Translations under genes and position numbers: made by a program
Notes under the pieces: model-generated
Told to the model about the DNA's origin: nothing
The model's input: the letters and a program-made list of their open reading frames with translations, nothing else
Database searches by the model: none
From: Xenophilus aerolatus
Lineage (GTDB): Bacteria > Pseudomonadota > Gammaproteobacteria > Burkholderiales > Burkholderiaceae_C
Direction: 5' to 3'
DNA length: 64,000 bases
Assembly: GCA_029968055.1 (NCBI GenBank)
Contig: JASCNX010000001.1
Coordinates: 682,001 to 746,000, forward strand
Shown: one piece after another, positions 1-10,988 of the stretch
How the letters are laid out: every line of letters begins with the position of its first letter
Numbering within the stretch: position 1 is the stretch's first letter

Positions 1-1
1 C

Positions 2-385
2 GTGTCGGTGTTCTTCCCGATCTACCTCAACACCTTCCACGGCATCCGCAACGTCGACCCGCAGCTCATCGAGATGGGCCGCACCTACGGCCTCACGCGC
101 TGGCAGCTGTATCGCGACGTGATCCTGCCCGGCGCGCTGTCGTCCATCCTGGTGGGCCTGCGCTTCTCGCTCGGGCTGATGTGGGTGATCCTGATCGTGG
201 CCGAAACCATCTCGGCGCAGGCCGGCATCGGCTACCTGACGATGAACGCCCGCGAGTTCCTGCAGACCGACGTGGTGCTGGTCGGCATCCTGCTCTACGC
301 GCTGCTGGGCAAGCTGGCCGACGTGTTCGCCCGTGCCCTGGAGCATTGGTGGCTGCGCTGGCATCCGGGCTACCAGGCGAAGTGA
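2..385 (+). CDS. ssuC: Sulfonate ABC transporter permease, 3' part
   Basis: This is the C-terminal part (127 residues) of a BPD_transp_1 inner-membrane permease; the gene runs in from the left edge, so the GTG at 2 is not its true start. The cytoplasmic EAA loop that contacts the ATPase is visible (EMGRTYGLTRWQ followed by DVILPGA), and two hydrophobic segments follow it. The next two genes encode a sulfonate-type binding protein and an SsuB-type ATPase, which fixes the call to the alkanesulfonate/taurine importer family. The stop codon lies 10 bases before the ssuA start, as expected for one operon. The substrate cannot be narrowed beyond the aliphatic sulfonate class. Confidence 0.85.
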   Translation: MSVFFPIYLNTFHGIRNVDPQLIEMGRTYGLTRWQLYRDVILPGALSSILVGLRFSLGLMWVILIVAETISAQAGIGYLTMNAREFLQTDVVLVGILLYALLGKLADVFARALEHWWLRWHPGYQAK

Positions 386-395
386 GGGCGCAGCC

Positions 396-1361
396 ATGAA
401 GAACATCCTTCGACCCACCCGCCGCGAGGCGCTCGGCATGGCCGCGGCGCTGGCCACCGGAGCCGCCTGGGCGCAGGGCGCCGCCGCGCAGACCGTGCGC
501 ATCGGCTACCAGAAGTCGTCCACGCTGATCGCGGTGCTCAAGATCCAGGGCACGCTCGAGAAGCAGCTCGCACCGCTGGGCGTCAAGCCGAGCTGGCACG
601 AGTTCACCAGCGGCCTGCCGCTGCTGGAGGCCCTGAACCTGGACAACGTGGACGTCAGCGCCGACGTGGCCGACACCGTGCCCGTGTTCGCACAGGCCGC
701 GGGCGCCAAGCTCACCTTCGTCGCGCAGGAGGCGCCGTCGCCGACGGCGCAGGCCATCCTGGTCAAGGCCGACTCGCCGCTGAAGACACTGGCCGACCTG
801 AAGGGCCGCAAGGTGGGGTTCGCCAAGGCGGCCGGCGTGCATTACCTGCTGCTGGCCGCGCTGGAGAAGGCCGGCCTGTCTTTCAAGGACATCGAGCCGG
901 CCTATCTCACGCCGGCCGACGGCCGGGCCGCCTTCGAGCGCGGCGCCATCGACGCCTGGGTGGTGTGGGACCCCTTCCTGTCGGCCGCCGAGCGCCAGTC
1001 GGGTGCCCGCGTGCTGGCCGACGGCACGGGCCTCGCCTCGTACCAGCGCTACTACCTGGCCAGCACCCGTTTCGCGCGCCTGCAGCCGCAGGTGCTCGGC
1101 GTGCTGTACGCCGAGCTCGAGAAGACCGGCCGCTGGGTCAAGCAGAACCCGCGCGAAGCGGCAGCGCTGCTTGCCCCGTTCTGGGGCCTGGACGCGGCCA
1201 TCGTCGAGCAGGCCAACGCCCGACGCAGCTACGCCGTGCGGCCCGCCACCCGCGAGCTGATCGGCGAGCAGCAGCGCATCGCCGACGCCTTCTTTGCCGA
1301 GAAGCTGTTGCCCAAGAAGGTCGACGCGCTCGACATCGACCTGTTCAAGCCGCCGGCCTGA
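396..1361 (+). CDS. ssuA: Aliphatic sulfonate-binding periplasmic protein
   Basis: Encodes a 321-residue periplasmic binding protein of the SsuA/NrtA/TauA family that delivers sulfonates to the SsuC permease. The N-terminus carries a twin-arginine-like export signal (RRxAL within the first 15 residues, then an alanine-rich core ending near AWAQG). The mature part begins with the typical [14 protein letters not shown] strand and has the [10 protein letters not shown] stretch seen in this family. The ATG at 396 was chosen over the upstream in-frame start at 333 because it begins the signal peptide and has GAGGG just before it. Sits between ssuC and ssuB. Confidence 0.88.
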   Translation: MKNILRPTRREALGMAAALATGAAWAQGAAAQTVRIGYQKSSTLIAVLKIQGTLEKQLAPLGVKPSWHEFTSGLPLLEALNLDNVDVSADVADTVPVFAQAAGAKLTFVAQEAPSPTAQAILVKADSPLKTLADLKGRKVGFAKAAGVHYLLLAALEKAGLSFKDIEPAYLTPADGRAAFERGAIDAWVVWDPFLSAAERQSGARVLADGTGLASYQRYYLASTRFARLQPQVLGVLYAELEKTGRWVKQNPREAAALLAPFWGLDAAIVEQANARRSYAVRPATRELIGEQQRIADAFFAEKLLPKKVDALDIDLFKPPA

Positions 1362-1456
1362 TTGCCATGAAACCCGCCACCCGCCACCTGCGCGCCCTGT
1401 CGCTCTTCACCGAGTACGGCGCCTGGGAGGCGGCGGCCACCTGGAGTCCCGAACCC

Positions 1457-2305
1457 ATGAGCGCTGTCATCGACACCCCTGCCGTCCCCGACACGAGCGC
1501 CTTGCCGATCGCCGGCGGCGTGAAGCTGGAGGCGCGCCACCTCGTCAAGCGCTATGGCGAGCGCGAGGTGCTGCGCGACACCCAGCTGTCCATCGCACCC
1601 GGCGAGTTCATCGCCATCGTCGGCCGCAGCGGCTGCGGCAAGAGCACGCTGCTGCGCCTGATCGCGGGCCTGGAAGCGGCCAGCGGCGGCCAGCTCGCCA
1701 CCGACGGCAAGCCCGTCGACGGGCTGCACGACGACACCCGCATCATGTTCCAGGAGGCGCGCCTGCTGCCCTGGAAGCGCGTGCTCGACAACGTCACCCT
1801 GGGCCTGCCGGCCGAGGCGCGGGGGCGCGGGCGCAAGGTGCTGGCCCAGGTCGGCCTGGCCGATCGCGAAGACGAATGGCCGGCGCGCCTGTCGGGCGGC
1901 CAGCGCCAGCGCGTGGCCCTGGCGCGCGCGCTCGTGCATCACCCGCGACTGCTGCTGCTCGACGAGCCGCTGGGCGCACTCGATGCGCTCACCCGCATCG
2001 AGATGCACCGCCTCATCGAGGGCCTGTGGCAGCAGCACCGCTTCACGGCGCTGCTGGTCACGCACGACGTGCAGGAGGCCGTCGCGCTGGCCGACCGCGT
2101 GATCCTGATCGAGGACGGCCGCATCGCGCTGGACGAACGCATCGCGCTGGCCCGGCCGCGCTCGCAGGGCGACGCGGCCTTCGCGGCCATCGAGAAACGC
2201 ATCCTGGACCGGGTGCTTCAGAAGCCCGCGGCCGACGAAGCCGAACCCGCCAACGATGCGCGCTGGCCCGACTCCCCCGCGCACACGCTGCGCTGGGCCG
2301 TGTGA
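1457..2305 (+). CDS. ssuB: Sulfonate ABC transporter ATP-binding protein
   Basis: A 282-residue ABC ATPase energising the SsuAC importer. It shows Walker A (GRSGCGKST), a Q-loop ([10 protein letters not shown], the aromatic-rich form typical of SsuB/TauB), the signature LSGGQRQR, Walker B ([12 protein letters not shown]) and the H-loop (THDVQEA). The start at 1457 is preferred because GGAG lies 10 bases upstream; the same frame is open from an ATG at 1367, which would add 30 residues with no family resemblance. The C-terminal 40 residues after the ATPase core are variable in this family. Gene order here is C-A-B, whereas E. coli has ssuEADCB, and no monooxygenase gene is inside the window. 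Confidence 0.88.
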   Translation: MSAVIDTPAVPDTSALPIAGGVKLEARHLVKRYGEREVLRDTQLSIAPGEFIAIVGRSGCGKSTLLRLIAGLEAASGGQLATDGKPVDGLHDDTRIMFQEARLLPWKRVLDNVTLGLPAEARGRGRKVLAQVGLADREDEWPARLSGGQRQRVALARALVHHPRLLLLDEPLGALDALTRIEMHRLIEGLWQQHRFTALLVTHDVQEAVALADRVILIEDGRIALDERIALARPRSQGDAAFAAIEKRILDRVLQKPAADEAEPANDARWPDSPAHTLRWAV

Positions 2306-2320
2306 TGCGATCCATCCTGG

Positions 2321-2380
2321 CCGTTCGGGCTGAGCCTGTCGAAGCCTCGCGCGGCGCTTCGACGGGCTCAGCGTGAACGG
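2321..2380. repeat. Palindromic intergenic repeat, copy 1
   Basis: A 60-base element with 25-base arms: CCGTTCGGGCTGAGCCTGTC continuing GAAGC, then after ten bases GCTTCGACGGGCTC continuing AGCGTGAACGG. The arms differ at only three positions. A related, slightly longer copy lies at 47256-47340. It falls between ssuB and metY and could fold into a long hairpin in mRNA from the ssu operon, acting as a terminator or mRNA stabiliser. No T-run follows. Confidence 0.85.
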
Positions 2381-2417
2381 TTCCTGAGACCACGTCAGCC
2401 ACTCCAAGGAAGCACTC

Positions 2418-3707
2418 ATGTCCCAGAACTGGAAATTCGAGACCCTGTCGGTGCACGCCGGCTATTCGCCCGACCCGACCACGCGCGCCGTGGCGCCGCC
2501 CATCTACCAGACAGTGGCCTACGCCTTCGACTCGGCGCAGCACGGCGCCGACCTGTTCGACCTCAAGGTGCCGGGCAACATCTACACCCGCATCAACAAC
2601 CCGACGCAGGACGTGCTGGAACAGCGCGTCGCGGCGCTGGAAGGCGGCATCGCCGCGCTCGCGCTGGCCTCGGGCCAGGCGGCCGTGACCTACGCCATCC
2701 AGACCATCGCCGAGGCGGGCGACAACATCGTCAGCAGCACGGCGCTCTACGGCGGCACCTACAACCTGTTCGCCCACACGCTGCCGCAGTTCGGCATCAC
2801 CACGCGCTTCGCCGACCATCGCGACCCGGCCAGCTTCGAGCCGCTGATCGACGCGAAGACCAAGGCCATCTTCGTCGAGTCGCTGGGCAACCCGGCCGGC
2901 AACGTCACCGACATCGCAGCCATCGCCGCCATCGCGCACAGGCACGGCGTGCCGCTCATCGTCGACAACACGGTGCCGTCGCCCTACCTCAGCCGGCCCA
3001 TCGAGCACGGCGCCGACATCGTGGTGCACTCGCTCACCAAGTACCTCGGCGGCCACGGCACCAGCATCGGCGGTGCCATCGTCGATTCGGGCAAATTCCC
3101 GTGGGCGCAGCACAAGGAACGCTTCAAGCGCCTGAACGAGCCCGACGTGAGCTACCACGGCGTGGTCTACACCGAGGCGCTGGGCCCGGCCGCCTACATC
3201 GGCCGCGCGCGCGTCGTGCCGCTGCGCAACACGGGCGCGGCGATCTCGCCCTTCAATGCCTTCCAGATCCTGCAGGGCATCGAGACGCTGGCCTTGCGCA
3301 TGGACCGCATCAGCAGCAACGCGCTGGCCGTCGCGCAGCACCTGAAGAAGAGCAGGGCAGTGAACTGGGTCAACTACGCGGCGCTGGAGGACCACCCGGA
3401 CCATGCGCTGGCGCAGAAGTACTTCGGCGGCAAGTCCAGCGGCGTGCTGACCTTCGGCATCGGCAGCGGCCGGGCTGGGGGCGCGCAGTTCCTCGACGCG
3501 CTGAAGCTCTTCACGCGGCTGGTGAACATCGGCGACGTCCGTTCGCTGGCCACGCACCCGGCCTCGACCACGCACCGCCAGCTCTCGCCGGAAGAGCTCG
3601 CCAAGGCCGGCGTCACGGAAGACACGGTGCGCCTGTCGGTCGGCATCGAGCACATCGACGACCTGATCGCCGACCTCGACCAGGCGCTGAACGCGGCGTC
3701 CACGTGA
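2418..3707 (+). CDS. metY: O-acetylhomoserine sulfhydrylase (aminocarboxypropyltransferase)
   Basis: A 429-residue Cys/Met-metabolism PLP enzyme. It condenses O-acetylhomoserine with sulfide to give homocysteine, in the cytoplasm. The PLP-binding lysine is K208 in [11 protein letters not shown], and TYxRINNPT near residue 57 and [13 protein letters not shown] near 107 are typical of the MetY branch, as is the length (cystathionine synthases are near 390). An AAGGAA ribosome site precedes the ATG. It stands alone after the palindromic repeat; its substrate precursor homoserine is made by hom further right in the window, and sulfide comes from the sulfur uptake genes. Confidence 0.92.
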   Translation: MSQNWKFETLSVHAGYSPDPTTRAVAPPIYQTVAYAFDSAQHGADLFDLKVPGNIYTRINNPTQDVLEQRVAALEGGIAALALASGQAAVTYAIQTIAEAGDNIVSSTALYGGTYNLFAHTLPQFGITTRFADHRDPASFEPLIDAKTKAIFVESLGNPAGNVTDIAAIAAIAHRHGVPLIVDNTVPSPYLSRPIEHGADIVVHSLTKYLGGHGTSIGGAIVDSGKFPWAQHKERFKRLNEPDVSYHGVVYTEALGPAAYIGRARVVPLRNTGAAISPFNAFQILQGIETLALRMDRISSNALAVAQHLKKSRAVNWVNYAALEDHPDHALAQKYFGGKSSGVLTFGIGSGRAGGAQFLDALKLFTRLVNIGDVRSLATHPASTTHRQLSPEELAKAGVTEDTVRLSVGIEHIDDLIADLDQALNAAST

Positions 3708-3758
3708 GCACGTGGCCCACCAATCCATAGCAAACCACCCACCCACCAAGGAACCATC

Positions 3759-3974
3759 ATGACCATCCAGGCCATCAACGTGCGCAACCAGTTCAAGGGC
3801 AAGGTCCGCGAGATCATCCGCGGCGACGTCGTCTCCGAAGTCGACGTCGAAACGCCCTGGGGCATCGTCACCTCCGTCATCACCACGCGCTCGGTGGACG
3901 AGCTCCAGCTGAAGATCGGCTCCGACGTGGTGGCACTGGTCAAGTCGACCGAGGTGTCGATCGCCAAGCTGTGA
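3759..3974 (+). CDS. Molybdopterin/molybdate-binding small protein (Mop, TOBE domain)
   Basis: A 71-residue protein consisting of one Mop/TOBE domain. The domain is recognisable from the early NQFKGKVREI strand, the central VVSEVDVETPWGIVTSVIT segment and the end VALVKSTEVSIAKL. Family members bind molybdate as oligomers and are thought to store or shuttle it in the cytoplasm. An AAGGAA site lies upstream. It is 51 bases after metY and converges with the PaiB-like gene. No molybdate transport genes are in view, so the physiological link is by family only. Confidence 0.85.
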   Translation: MTIQAINVRNQFKGKVREIIRGDVVSEVDVETPWGIVTSVITTRSVDELQLKIGSDVVALVKSTEVSIAKL

Positions 3975-4019
3975 GGAAAGGGCCGGGCGCTTTGCGGCTC
4001 CTGGCTTTCGCCCCGAGGC

Positions 4020-4652
4020 TCAAGGCGTCGGACCAGCCTCGCGCATCGCGCGCGCCATGGCTTCGTCACCCCGTGCGTCCAGCGTGTCGGCCGCGCCCAG
4101 CCGGTCGCGCTCCTCGCGGTTCTGGCTGAGTTTGACCTTGCCCTCGATGGCGGTGAGCTGGACGCGGATCGCGACGATGTGCCGCAGCAGCTCGTCGATG
4201 AATTCCGGGGCCGAATCGCCCATCTTCCACGGCCGCGGCTCGCCGGCCTCGTGGCGCCGCGTCAGCCGGGCCACGATGCGCCGCACCGAGCGCTCGTCGT
4301 CGTCGATGGCGATCGTGCCGTGGGCGTGCACCACCTCGTAGTTCCAGGTCGGCACTAGGCGGTGCGTCTCGTGCTTGCTCGGGTACCAGCTGGGCGAGAT
4401 GTAGGCCTCGGCGCCCCTGAACACGACCATCACCGGGGTGCCCGTAGGGCAGCGCTGCCACAGCGGATTGGCGCGCGCGACGTGGGCATGCAGGGTGCCG
4501 TGCGGACCTTCGCCGGGCTCGTACTCGAAGGGGATGTGGTCGGCGTCGAAGCGGCCGTCGTGCGGGTGCACGAGCATGCCCAGGGGATGCTCGCGCATGA
4601 TGCGCGCCAGCGCGTCGGGCCGTGTCTCGGCGAAATGGGCGGGGGTGTACAT
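4020..4652 (-). CDS. FMN-binding PaiB-type protein
   Basis: Encodes 210 residues of the FMN-binding split-barrel PaiB family. Features are MYTPAHFAE at the start, GMLVHPHDGRFDADHIPFE near residues 25-43 and the ISPSWYPSK...VPTWNYEVVHAHG core that characterises the family. Members are annotated as protease-synthase/sporulation regulators or as pyridoxamine-oxidase-like flavoproteins, so no precise reaction is assigned. The start at 4652 was chosen because the family begins at MYTPAHF; an upstream in-frame ATG at 4760 would add 36 unrelated residues. Convergent with the Mop gene. Confidence 0.82.
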   Translation of the reverse strand: MYTPAHFAETRPDALARIMREHPLGMLVHPHDGRFDADHIPFEYEPGEGPHGTLHAHVARANPLWQRCPTGTPVMVVFRGAEAYISPSWYPSKHETHRLVPTWNYEVVHAHGTIAIDDDERSVRRIVARLTRRHEAGEPRPWKMGDSAPEFIDELLRHIVAIRVQLTAIEGKVKLSQNREERDRLGAADTLDARGDEAMARAMREAGPTP

Positions 4653-4794
4653 CGTGGGGCCTCGGTCGGTCGCGCCCGACAGTGTGCGCGATTTCCTGCG
4701 CTGCGCATGGGCCGTGCCTGCAACGGTCGTACGCGGCGGGAGACGTCTGCCATGCCGCACTTCCTACAAGCGGCGCACGCCGGAGCCCTAGATT

Positions 4795-4970
4795 GGCATG
4801 GCGGTCGAAGAGACGTCCCGGGTTCCAGTGATGCGAAGGCGGCACCGGGTTCCGCGCATCGTGAAGGGGATGCCCGCCACGAAGCCAGCAAACCGGTGCC
4901 CGCACGGCAACGCGCCGGGGATGATCGACAGCCGTGAGAGGGCGCCCCCATCGGGCGCCCTTTCTTTTTC
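4795..4970 (+). ncRNA. Possible small RNA or structured leader ending in an intrinsic terminator
   Basis: The 400-base stretch 4653-5052 has no convincing gene on the plus strand, yet it contains a strong plus-strand terminator at 4939-4969. A transcript must therefore start in or before this gap. Within it the nonamer CCGGGTTCC occurs at about 4819 and 4846 (and again near 5009, beyond the terminator), giving an imperfect tandem repeat of about 27 bases. I compared it by eye with cobalamin, TPP, glycine, guanidine, c-di-GMP-I and ZTP riboswitch cores and found no match. It may be a stand-alone RNA or a leader controlling the gene at 5053. Nothing was recognised in 4653-4794. Boundaries are approximate. 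Confidence 0.3.
4939..4969 (+). terminator. Strong rho-independent terminator
   Basis: Perfect 9-bp stem AGGGCGCCC / GGGCGCCCT with a five-base CCATC loop, followed by TTCTTTTTC. It works on the plus strand and lies 83 bases before the start of the acyl-CoA-dehydrogenase-like gene. No plus-strand gene ends before it. Confidence 0.8.
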
Positions 4971-5052
4971 ATGCCGCAGATCGGACGGCAGGCGAGCGCC
5001 TACAAGCCCGGGTTCCGCCGGCCGACCGCCGGCTGCGCTGTCGGGCCGCACC

Positions 5053-6072
5053 ATGTCAGCGATGGTTTCCTCTATTTCCGCCGACCCGGTCTCGGCGTTG
5101 CGCGCTGCACGAGGCCGCCCGCTCTCGCTGGCCGACCTGGTCGATGCCGGCCTGGACCGTCTGCGGCGGCCCGGCAGCGGTGCCACGCTCGCGCGCTGGC
5201 AACGGCTCGCCCAGGTGGCCGCCCACGATCTCTCCCTGGTCAAGCTCTTCGAAGGCCACACCGACGCCCTGGCGATCTTGGATGAGCTGGGCGCCTCGCC
5301 GGCACCCGCGGGCAGCCGGTGGGCCACGTGGTGCGCGGAACCGCCCGATGCACGCTTGGCGTTCGAAGTGGCCGGCAATGGCTATCGCCTGCGCGGCACC
5401 AAGGCCTGGTGCTCCGGCGCGGCCGAGGTGACGCATGCGGTGGTCAGCGGCTGGAACGCCGACGGCGAACCGTGCTTGGCCACGGTGGCGATGGACGCCC
5501 CGGGCGTGACCGTGACCGACACCGGCTGGCACGCGGTGGGCATGGCCGGGAGCGCCAGCGTCGATGTGCGCTTCGACGGCGCGCCGGCACGGCCGCTCGG
5601 CCGGCCGGGCGACTACGTGCGCCGCCCCGGCTTCTGGCAGGGCGGGGCGGGCATCGCCGCCTGCTGGTGGGGTGGGGCGGCCGGTATCGGGGCCATGGTG
5701 CGCGAGAAGGCCGGCAACCGCAGCGATCCGCACCGCCTGGCCCATGTGGGCGGCATCGACACGGCGCTGGCCGCCAGCGCGGCGCTGCTGCGCGAATGCG
5801 CCGCATGGATCGACGCCCACCCCGACGCCAACGCCCAGGCCTGGGCCCTGCGCGTGCGCCTGGCGGTCGAGGAGGCCGCCGACGCCGTGATGCGCCATGC
5901 GGCGCGCGGCCTCGGGGCCGCGCCCCTGTGCCGGGACGCCCGCTTCGCGCGCGCCATGGCCGACCTGCCCGTCTTCATCCGCCAGAGCCATGCCGAGCGC
6001 GACCTCGCCGCGCTCGGTGCCCTGGCGTTGGACGCCGACCCCCAACAGGAGAACTTCGCATGGCAGCTGTGA
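5053..6072 (+). CDS. Acyl-CoA-dehydrogenase-like flavoprotein
   Basis: A 339-residue protein with the middle beta domain of acyl-CoA dehydrogenases (RGTKAWCSGAAEVTHAVVSG near residue 115) and an alpha-helical C-terminus (HVGGID through RDARFARAMADLP). It is shorter than typical family members (about 380) and I cannot identify the catalytic glutamate, so activity is uncertain. It heads a tight cluster with a PIG-L deacetylase and a methyltransferase, overlapping the next gene by 13 bases. Starts at 5053 and 5062 are both possible; neither has a strong ribosome site. The reaction is unknown. Confidence 0.7.
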   Translation: MSAMVSSISADPVSALRAARGRPLSLADLVDAGLDRLRRPGSGATLARWQRLAQVAAHDLSLVKLFEGHTDALAILDELGASPAPAGSRWATWCAEPPDARLAFEVAGNGYRLRGTKAWCSGAAEVTHAVVSGWNADGEPCLATVAMDAPGVTVTDTGWHAVGMAGSASVDVRFDGAPARPLGRPGDYVRRPGFWQGGAGIAACWWGGAAGIGAMVREKAGNRSDPHRLAHVGGIDTALAASAALLRECAAWIDAHPDANAQAWALRVRLAVEEAADAVMRHAARGLGAAPLCRDARFARAMADLPVFIRQSHAERDLAALGALALDADPQQENFAWQL

Positions 6073-6824
6073 TCGATCGCACCATCCACCCCGGCCGGGG
6101 CACGCCCGAGGACGCCTGGATGGCCTGCGCCGCGCTGCGCGATGCGCCGCCCACCAGCGCGGCCCAGCTGGTGCCGATGCGTTCGCGCGCCGTGGTGGTC
6201 GCCCCGCATCCGGACGACGAGGTGCTGGCCGTCGGGGGGTTGATGTCGCAGCTGGCGCGTGCCGGACGGCGCCTGGCCCTGGTGGCCGTGACCGACGGCA
6301 CCGCCAGCCACCCGGGCTCGCGCCTGTGGCCCGCCGACCGGCTGGGCCAGGAGCGGCCCCGCGAGCAGGCGCGGGCGCTGTCGCGGCTGGGCGTGATGGA
6401 CGCCGAGATCCACCGCCTGGCGCTGCCCGACGGCGGCGTGCAGCGCCTGTACCTGGATCTGGCGGAGCGCCTGGTGCAGCTCTTCGACGAGGACGACGTT
6501 GTCTTCACCACCTGGCGCATGGACGGTCACCCCGACCACGAGGCGGTGGGCCATGCCTGCGCCTGGGCGGCGGCACGCACCGGTGCGCGCCTGGTCGAGG
6601 TGCCCGTGTGGGGCTGGCACTGGGCCCGCCCCGACGACCCGCGGCTGCCCTGGCACCGTGCCCGCCGGCTCGAGCTCGACGAGGCGACCGTGCAGCGCAA
6701 GTGCGCCGCGATGCAGGCCTTCGAGAGCCAGTTGCGGCCCGACGCCTCGACCGGCGCGGCGCCGATCCTCGATCCGGGCTCGGTGGCACGGGCCGCACGC
6801 CCGTTCGAGTTGATGTTCGCGTGA
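6060..6824 (+). CDS. PIG-L family zinc deacetylase
   Basis: Encodes 254 residues of the PIG-L/LmbE de-N-acetylase family. The zinc motif APHPDDEV is present (H50, D53) and the second histidine motif appears as DGHPDHEA near residue 160. The family removes acetyl groups from amino sugars or related N-acetyl compounds in steps toward mycothiol, bacillithiol, GPI or glycan products. The start overlaps the preceding stop by 13 bases and the stop overlaps the next start by 4, so translation is probably coupled. The substrate is unknown. Confidence 0.85.
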   Translation: MAAVIDRTIHPGRGTPEDAWMACAALRDAPPTSAAQLVPMRSRAVVVAPHPDDEVLAVGGLMSQLARAGRRLALVAVTDGTASHPGSRLWPADRLGQERPREQARALSRLGVMDAEIHRLALPDGGVQRLYLDLAERLVQLFDEDDVVFTTWRMDGHPDHEAVGHACAWAAARTGARLVEVPVWGWHWARPDDPRLPWHRARRLELDEATVQRKCAAMQAFESQLRPDASTGAAPILDPGSVARAARPFELMFA

Positions 6825-7432
6825 GCGCCCAGGCTTCTCTCCCCGCTTACTTCGACTCGCTCTACGGCGCGGCCGAGGATCCGTACGGCGTGCGCAGCCG
6901 CTGGTACGAGGCCCGCAAGCGCGCGCTGCTGCTGGCCAGCCTGACGCGGCCGCGCTACCGCAGCGCGTACGAGCCCGGTTGCGGTACGGCGGAACTCACC
7001 GCCGCCCTGGCCGGGCGCTGCGATCACGTGCTGGCCAGCGACTTCAATGCCCAGGCGGTCGACGTCGCCCGGCGCCGCACGGCGGACCTGCCGCAGGTGC
7101 GCGTCGAGCGGCATGCGCTGCCGCAGGACTGGCCGCAGGCCGACGGGCCCTTCGACCTCATCGTGCTCGGCGAGATCGGCTACTTCATCGAGCCCGACGC
7201 ATGGACGCGGGTGGCGCAGGCGAGCCTCGCCTCGCTCGCGCCGGACGGCGACCTGGTGGCCTGCGACTGGCGGCCCGACTTCGCCGAGCGTCGCCAGTCC
7301 ACGCAGGCCGTGCATGCCGCGCTCGACGGCCTGGGCCTGCGGCGGCTGCTGCGCCACGAGGAGGACGATTTCGTCCTGCAGCTGTGGTCGCGCGATGCGC
7401 GCTCCGTGGCCGCGCGCGAGGGCATCGGCTGA
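6821..7432 (+). CDS. Class I SAM-dependent methyltransferase (NodS-like)
   Basis: A 203-residue methyltransferase beginning at GTG in a GTGA overlap with the deacetylase stop. The opening YFDSLYGAAEDPYG...WYEARK is typical of NodS-like enzymes, followed by SAM-binding motif I (YEPGCGTAELT, near residue 50) and the motif II/III region FDLIVLGEIGYFIEPD. NodS methylates an amino sugar nitrogen, which would fit action after the PIG-L deacetylase, but that is inference. In related clusters I know of, a glycosyltransferase is also present; none is seen here. Confidence 0.83.
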   Translation: MSAQASLPAYFDSLYGAAEDPYGVRSRWYEARKRALLLASLTRPRYRSAYEPGCGTAELTAALAGRCDHVLASDFNAQAVDVARRRTADLPQVRVERHALPQDWPQADGPFDLIVLGEIGYFIEPDAWTRVAQASLASLAPDGDLVACDWRPDFAERRQSTQAVHAALDGLGLRRLLRHEEDDFVLQLWSRDARSVAAREGIG

Positions 7433-7443
7433 GCGGGCGCGCC

Positions 7444-8052
7444 GTGGGCCGCACAGCACCCTCCAGCCGCAACGGGGCACTGGCCGACAGGCCGGCGCCG
7501 GGCGGCTGGGCCTTGCTGGTGGTCGACATGATCAGTGCCTGGGACTTCCCCGACGCCGACAAGCTGCTGCCGGGTGCGCAGGCCATCACCCGAGCGCTGG
7601 CCGCGCTGTGCCGGCGGGCGCGCGCGGCCCGCGTGCCGGTGATCTATGCCAACGACAACCGGGGCCGCTGGCGCTCTGATTTCCCGTCCCTGGTCGAGCA
7701 GTCAGTGGCCCAGGGCGGGGCGGGCGCGGCCATCACGCAGGCGCTGATGCCCGAGCCCGAGGACTATTTCGTCCTCAAGCCGCACCTCTCGGGCTTCTCG
7801 GGCACGCCATTGGCCCTGCTGCTGCAGCACCTTCAGGCCCGGCGCATCATCGTGACCGGGGTCGCCAGCGACCAATGCATACTGGCCACCGTGGCCGACG
7901 CGCGGATGCATGCGCTGGAGGTGACGGTGCCGCGCGACTGCGTCGCCACGCAGACGGCGCGTCGCCAGGCGATGGTGCTGGAGCAGTTCCAGGCGGTGTT
8001 CCGCGTGGCGACCACGCCCGGTTCGCGCATCCGCCTTCCGGCCCGCCGATGA
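7444..8052 (+). CDS. Isochorismatase-family cysteine hydrolase
   Basis: A 202-residue hydrolase of the isochorismatase-like fold. The catalytic triad is visible: D28 in [11 protein letters not shown]112 in VLKPHLSGF, and C145 in GVASDQCIL. The family includes nicotinamidases, N-carbamoylsarcosine amidases and isochorismatases. The zinc-binding DxH motif of nicotinamidases is not seen, so nicotinamidase is not favoured even though NAD synthetase follows 13 bases downstream. GTG at 7444 was chosen because it starts 11 bases after the methyltransferase stop; no ATG fits until residue 29, which would cut off the catalytic Asp. Confidence 0.78.
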   Translation: MGRTAPSSRNGALADRPAPGGWALLVVDMISAWDFPDADKLLPGAQAITRALAALCRRARAARVPVIYANDNRGRWRSDFPSLVEQSVAQGGAGAAITQALMPEPEDYFVLKPHLSGFSGTPLALLLQHLQARRIIVTGVASDQCILATVADARMHALEVTVPRDCVATQTARRQAMVLEQFQAVFRVATTPGSRIRLPARR

Positions 8053-8065
8053 AGGATTTCCGCCC

Positions 8066-10147
<2,082 letters not shown>

Positions 10148-10203
10148 GCGCGGCCTTCGCGCCGAATCGGCGCTGCACCGCCCGCCGCAGGTGTGCGGCG
10201 CCG

Positions 10204-10635
10204 CTACGGATTCGCCGCTGACGCGGTGCGCTGGACCACCGGCACGATGCGCTCGCGCACCACCGGCAAGTGCGGGTCGACCGAGCACACCACGATGCGA
10301 TGCACCGGGCGCGTCGCGTGCTCCAGCGCCAGCCGCACGCGTCGCGGTGCACCTTCGGCGCCGGGGACCAGGGGCAGGGCGAAATCCGTGATCTTCGTGC
10401 CCTCGGCGTCGTAGACCCAGGCCCGCGGCTGGCCTGCCACCTGGCCGCCGGATGCGGGCACGAAGGCGCAGCTCGGCCCCTGGCCCTCGCGGCTGCCGCA
10501 GTCCTCCAGGCGCCACGGCTCGGGGCACATGGCGATCTCCATCGGTGCCGCGGCGAGCGGTCGTTCGGGCGTGCATGCGGCGGCGCCCAGCAGCATCGCG
10601 CAGCCGAGCATCGTGGACGGGCGGCGAATCAGCAT
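10204..10635 (-). CDS. Hypothetical lipoprotein
   Basis: A 143-residue protein with an N-terminal lipoprotein signal: RR at residues 4-5, hydrophobic MLGCAMLLGAA and the lipobox ending LGAAAC. The mature part has several cysteines (CPEP, EDCGS, SCAF, VVCSVD) and a strand-rich end. No family was recognised. Its start overlaps the stop of the upstream minus-strand gene by 7 bases, so the two are probably translated together. Confidence 0.6.
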   Translation of the reverse strand: MLIRRPSTMLGCAMLLGAAACTPERPLAAAPMEIAMCPEPWRLEDCGSREGQGPSCAFVPASGGQVAGQPRAWVYDAEGTKITDFALPLVPGAEGAPRRVRLALEHATRPVHRIVVCSVDPHLPVVRERIVPVVQRTASAANP

Positions 10636-10988
10636 GCGGGCAGCACCGCCAGCGCACGCCGGCCGTGGTCCGTCACGCGGTACACGCCGCGCGCACGCTC
10701 TTCCTCTTCGATGAAACCCCAGCGCAGCAGGGCCTGCACGGTCGGTGTGGGGAACGCAACGACGCGCTGGGCATGGGCGGCGTCCACGCCGCGCAGCCCG
10801 CCCATGGCGATCCGGCTGCCGTCGGACAGGGCGTTGAGGGCGGCGCGCTGCAGGGGGCGCAGGCGGGGAACGTCGCGGCTATCCGCGCTGCTGGGGCCGT
10901 CGGTCGAGCGGGCGGGTAGGGGCCGGGCCGGCGCTGCGGCGGATGTAGGGCGACGTGGCAAGTCCGAGGACGACGAGGTGGATGGCAT
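10629..10988 (-). CDS. Hypothetical protein with a winged-helix-like C-terminus
   Basis: Up to 119 residues. The first 40 are Ser/Pro/Arg-rich and may not be translated; the C-terminal half (TPTVQALLRWGFIEEEE, then VYRVTDHGRRAL) resembles the recognition and wing part of small winged-helix regulators or DNA-binding transcriptional units. The true start may be later, for example near residue 40. It is coupled to the downstream lipoprotein gene. The reading is supported by the overlap and by the plausible fold, but no family match is claimed. Confidence 0.45.
   Translation of the reverse strand: MPSTSSSSDLPRRPTSAAAPARPLPARSTDGPSSADSRDVPRLRPLQRAALNALSDGSRIAMGGLRGVDAAHAQRVVAFPTPTVQALLRWGFIEEEERARGVYRVTDHGRRALAVLPAC

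Noticed and set aside
4795-4970. Cobalamin riboswitch suggested by AAGCCAGCAAACCGG near 4882
   Set aside because: It loosely resembles a B12 box, but the other conserved cobalamin core segments are missing and the order is wrong.
4788-5378. Minus-strand frame across the gap 4653-5052
   Set aside because: Serine/arginine-rich with no family likeness, and it overlaps the start of the acyl-CoA-dehydrogenase-like gene on the other strand.
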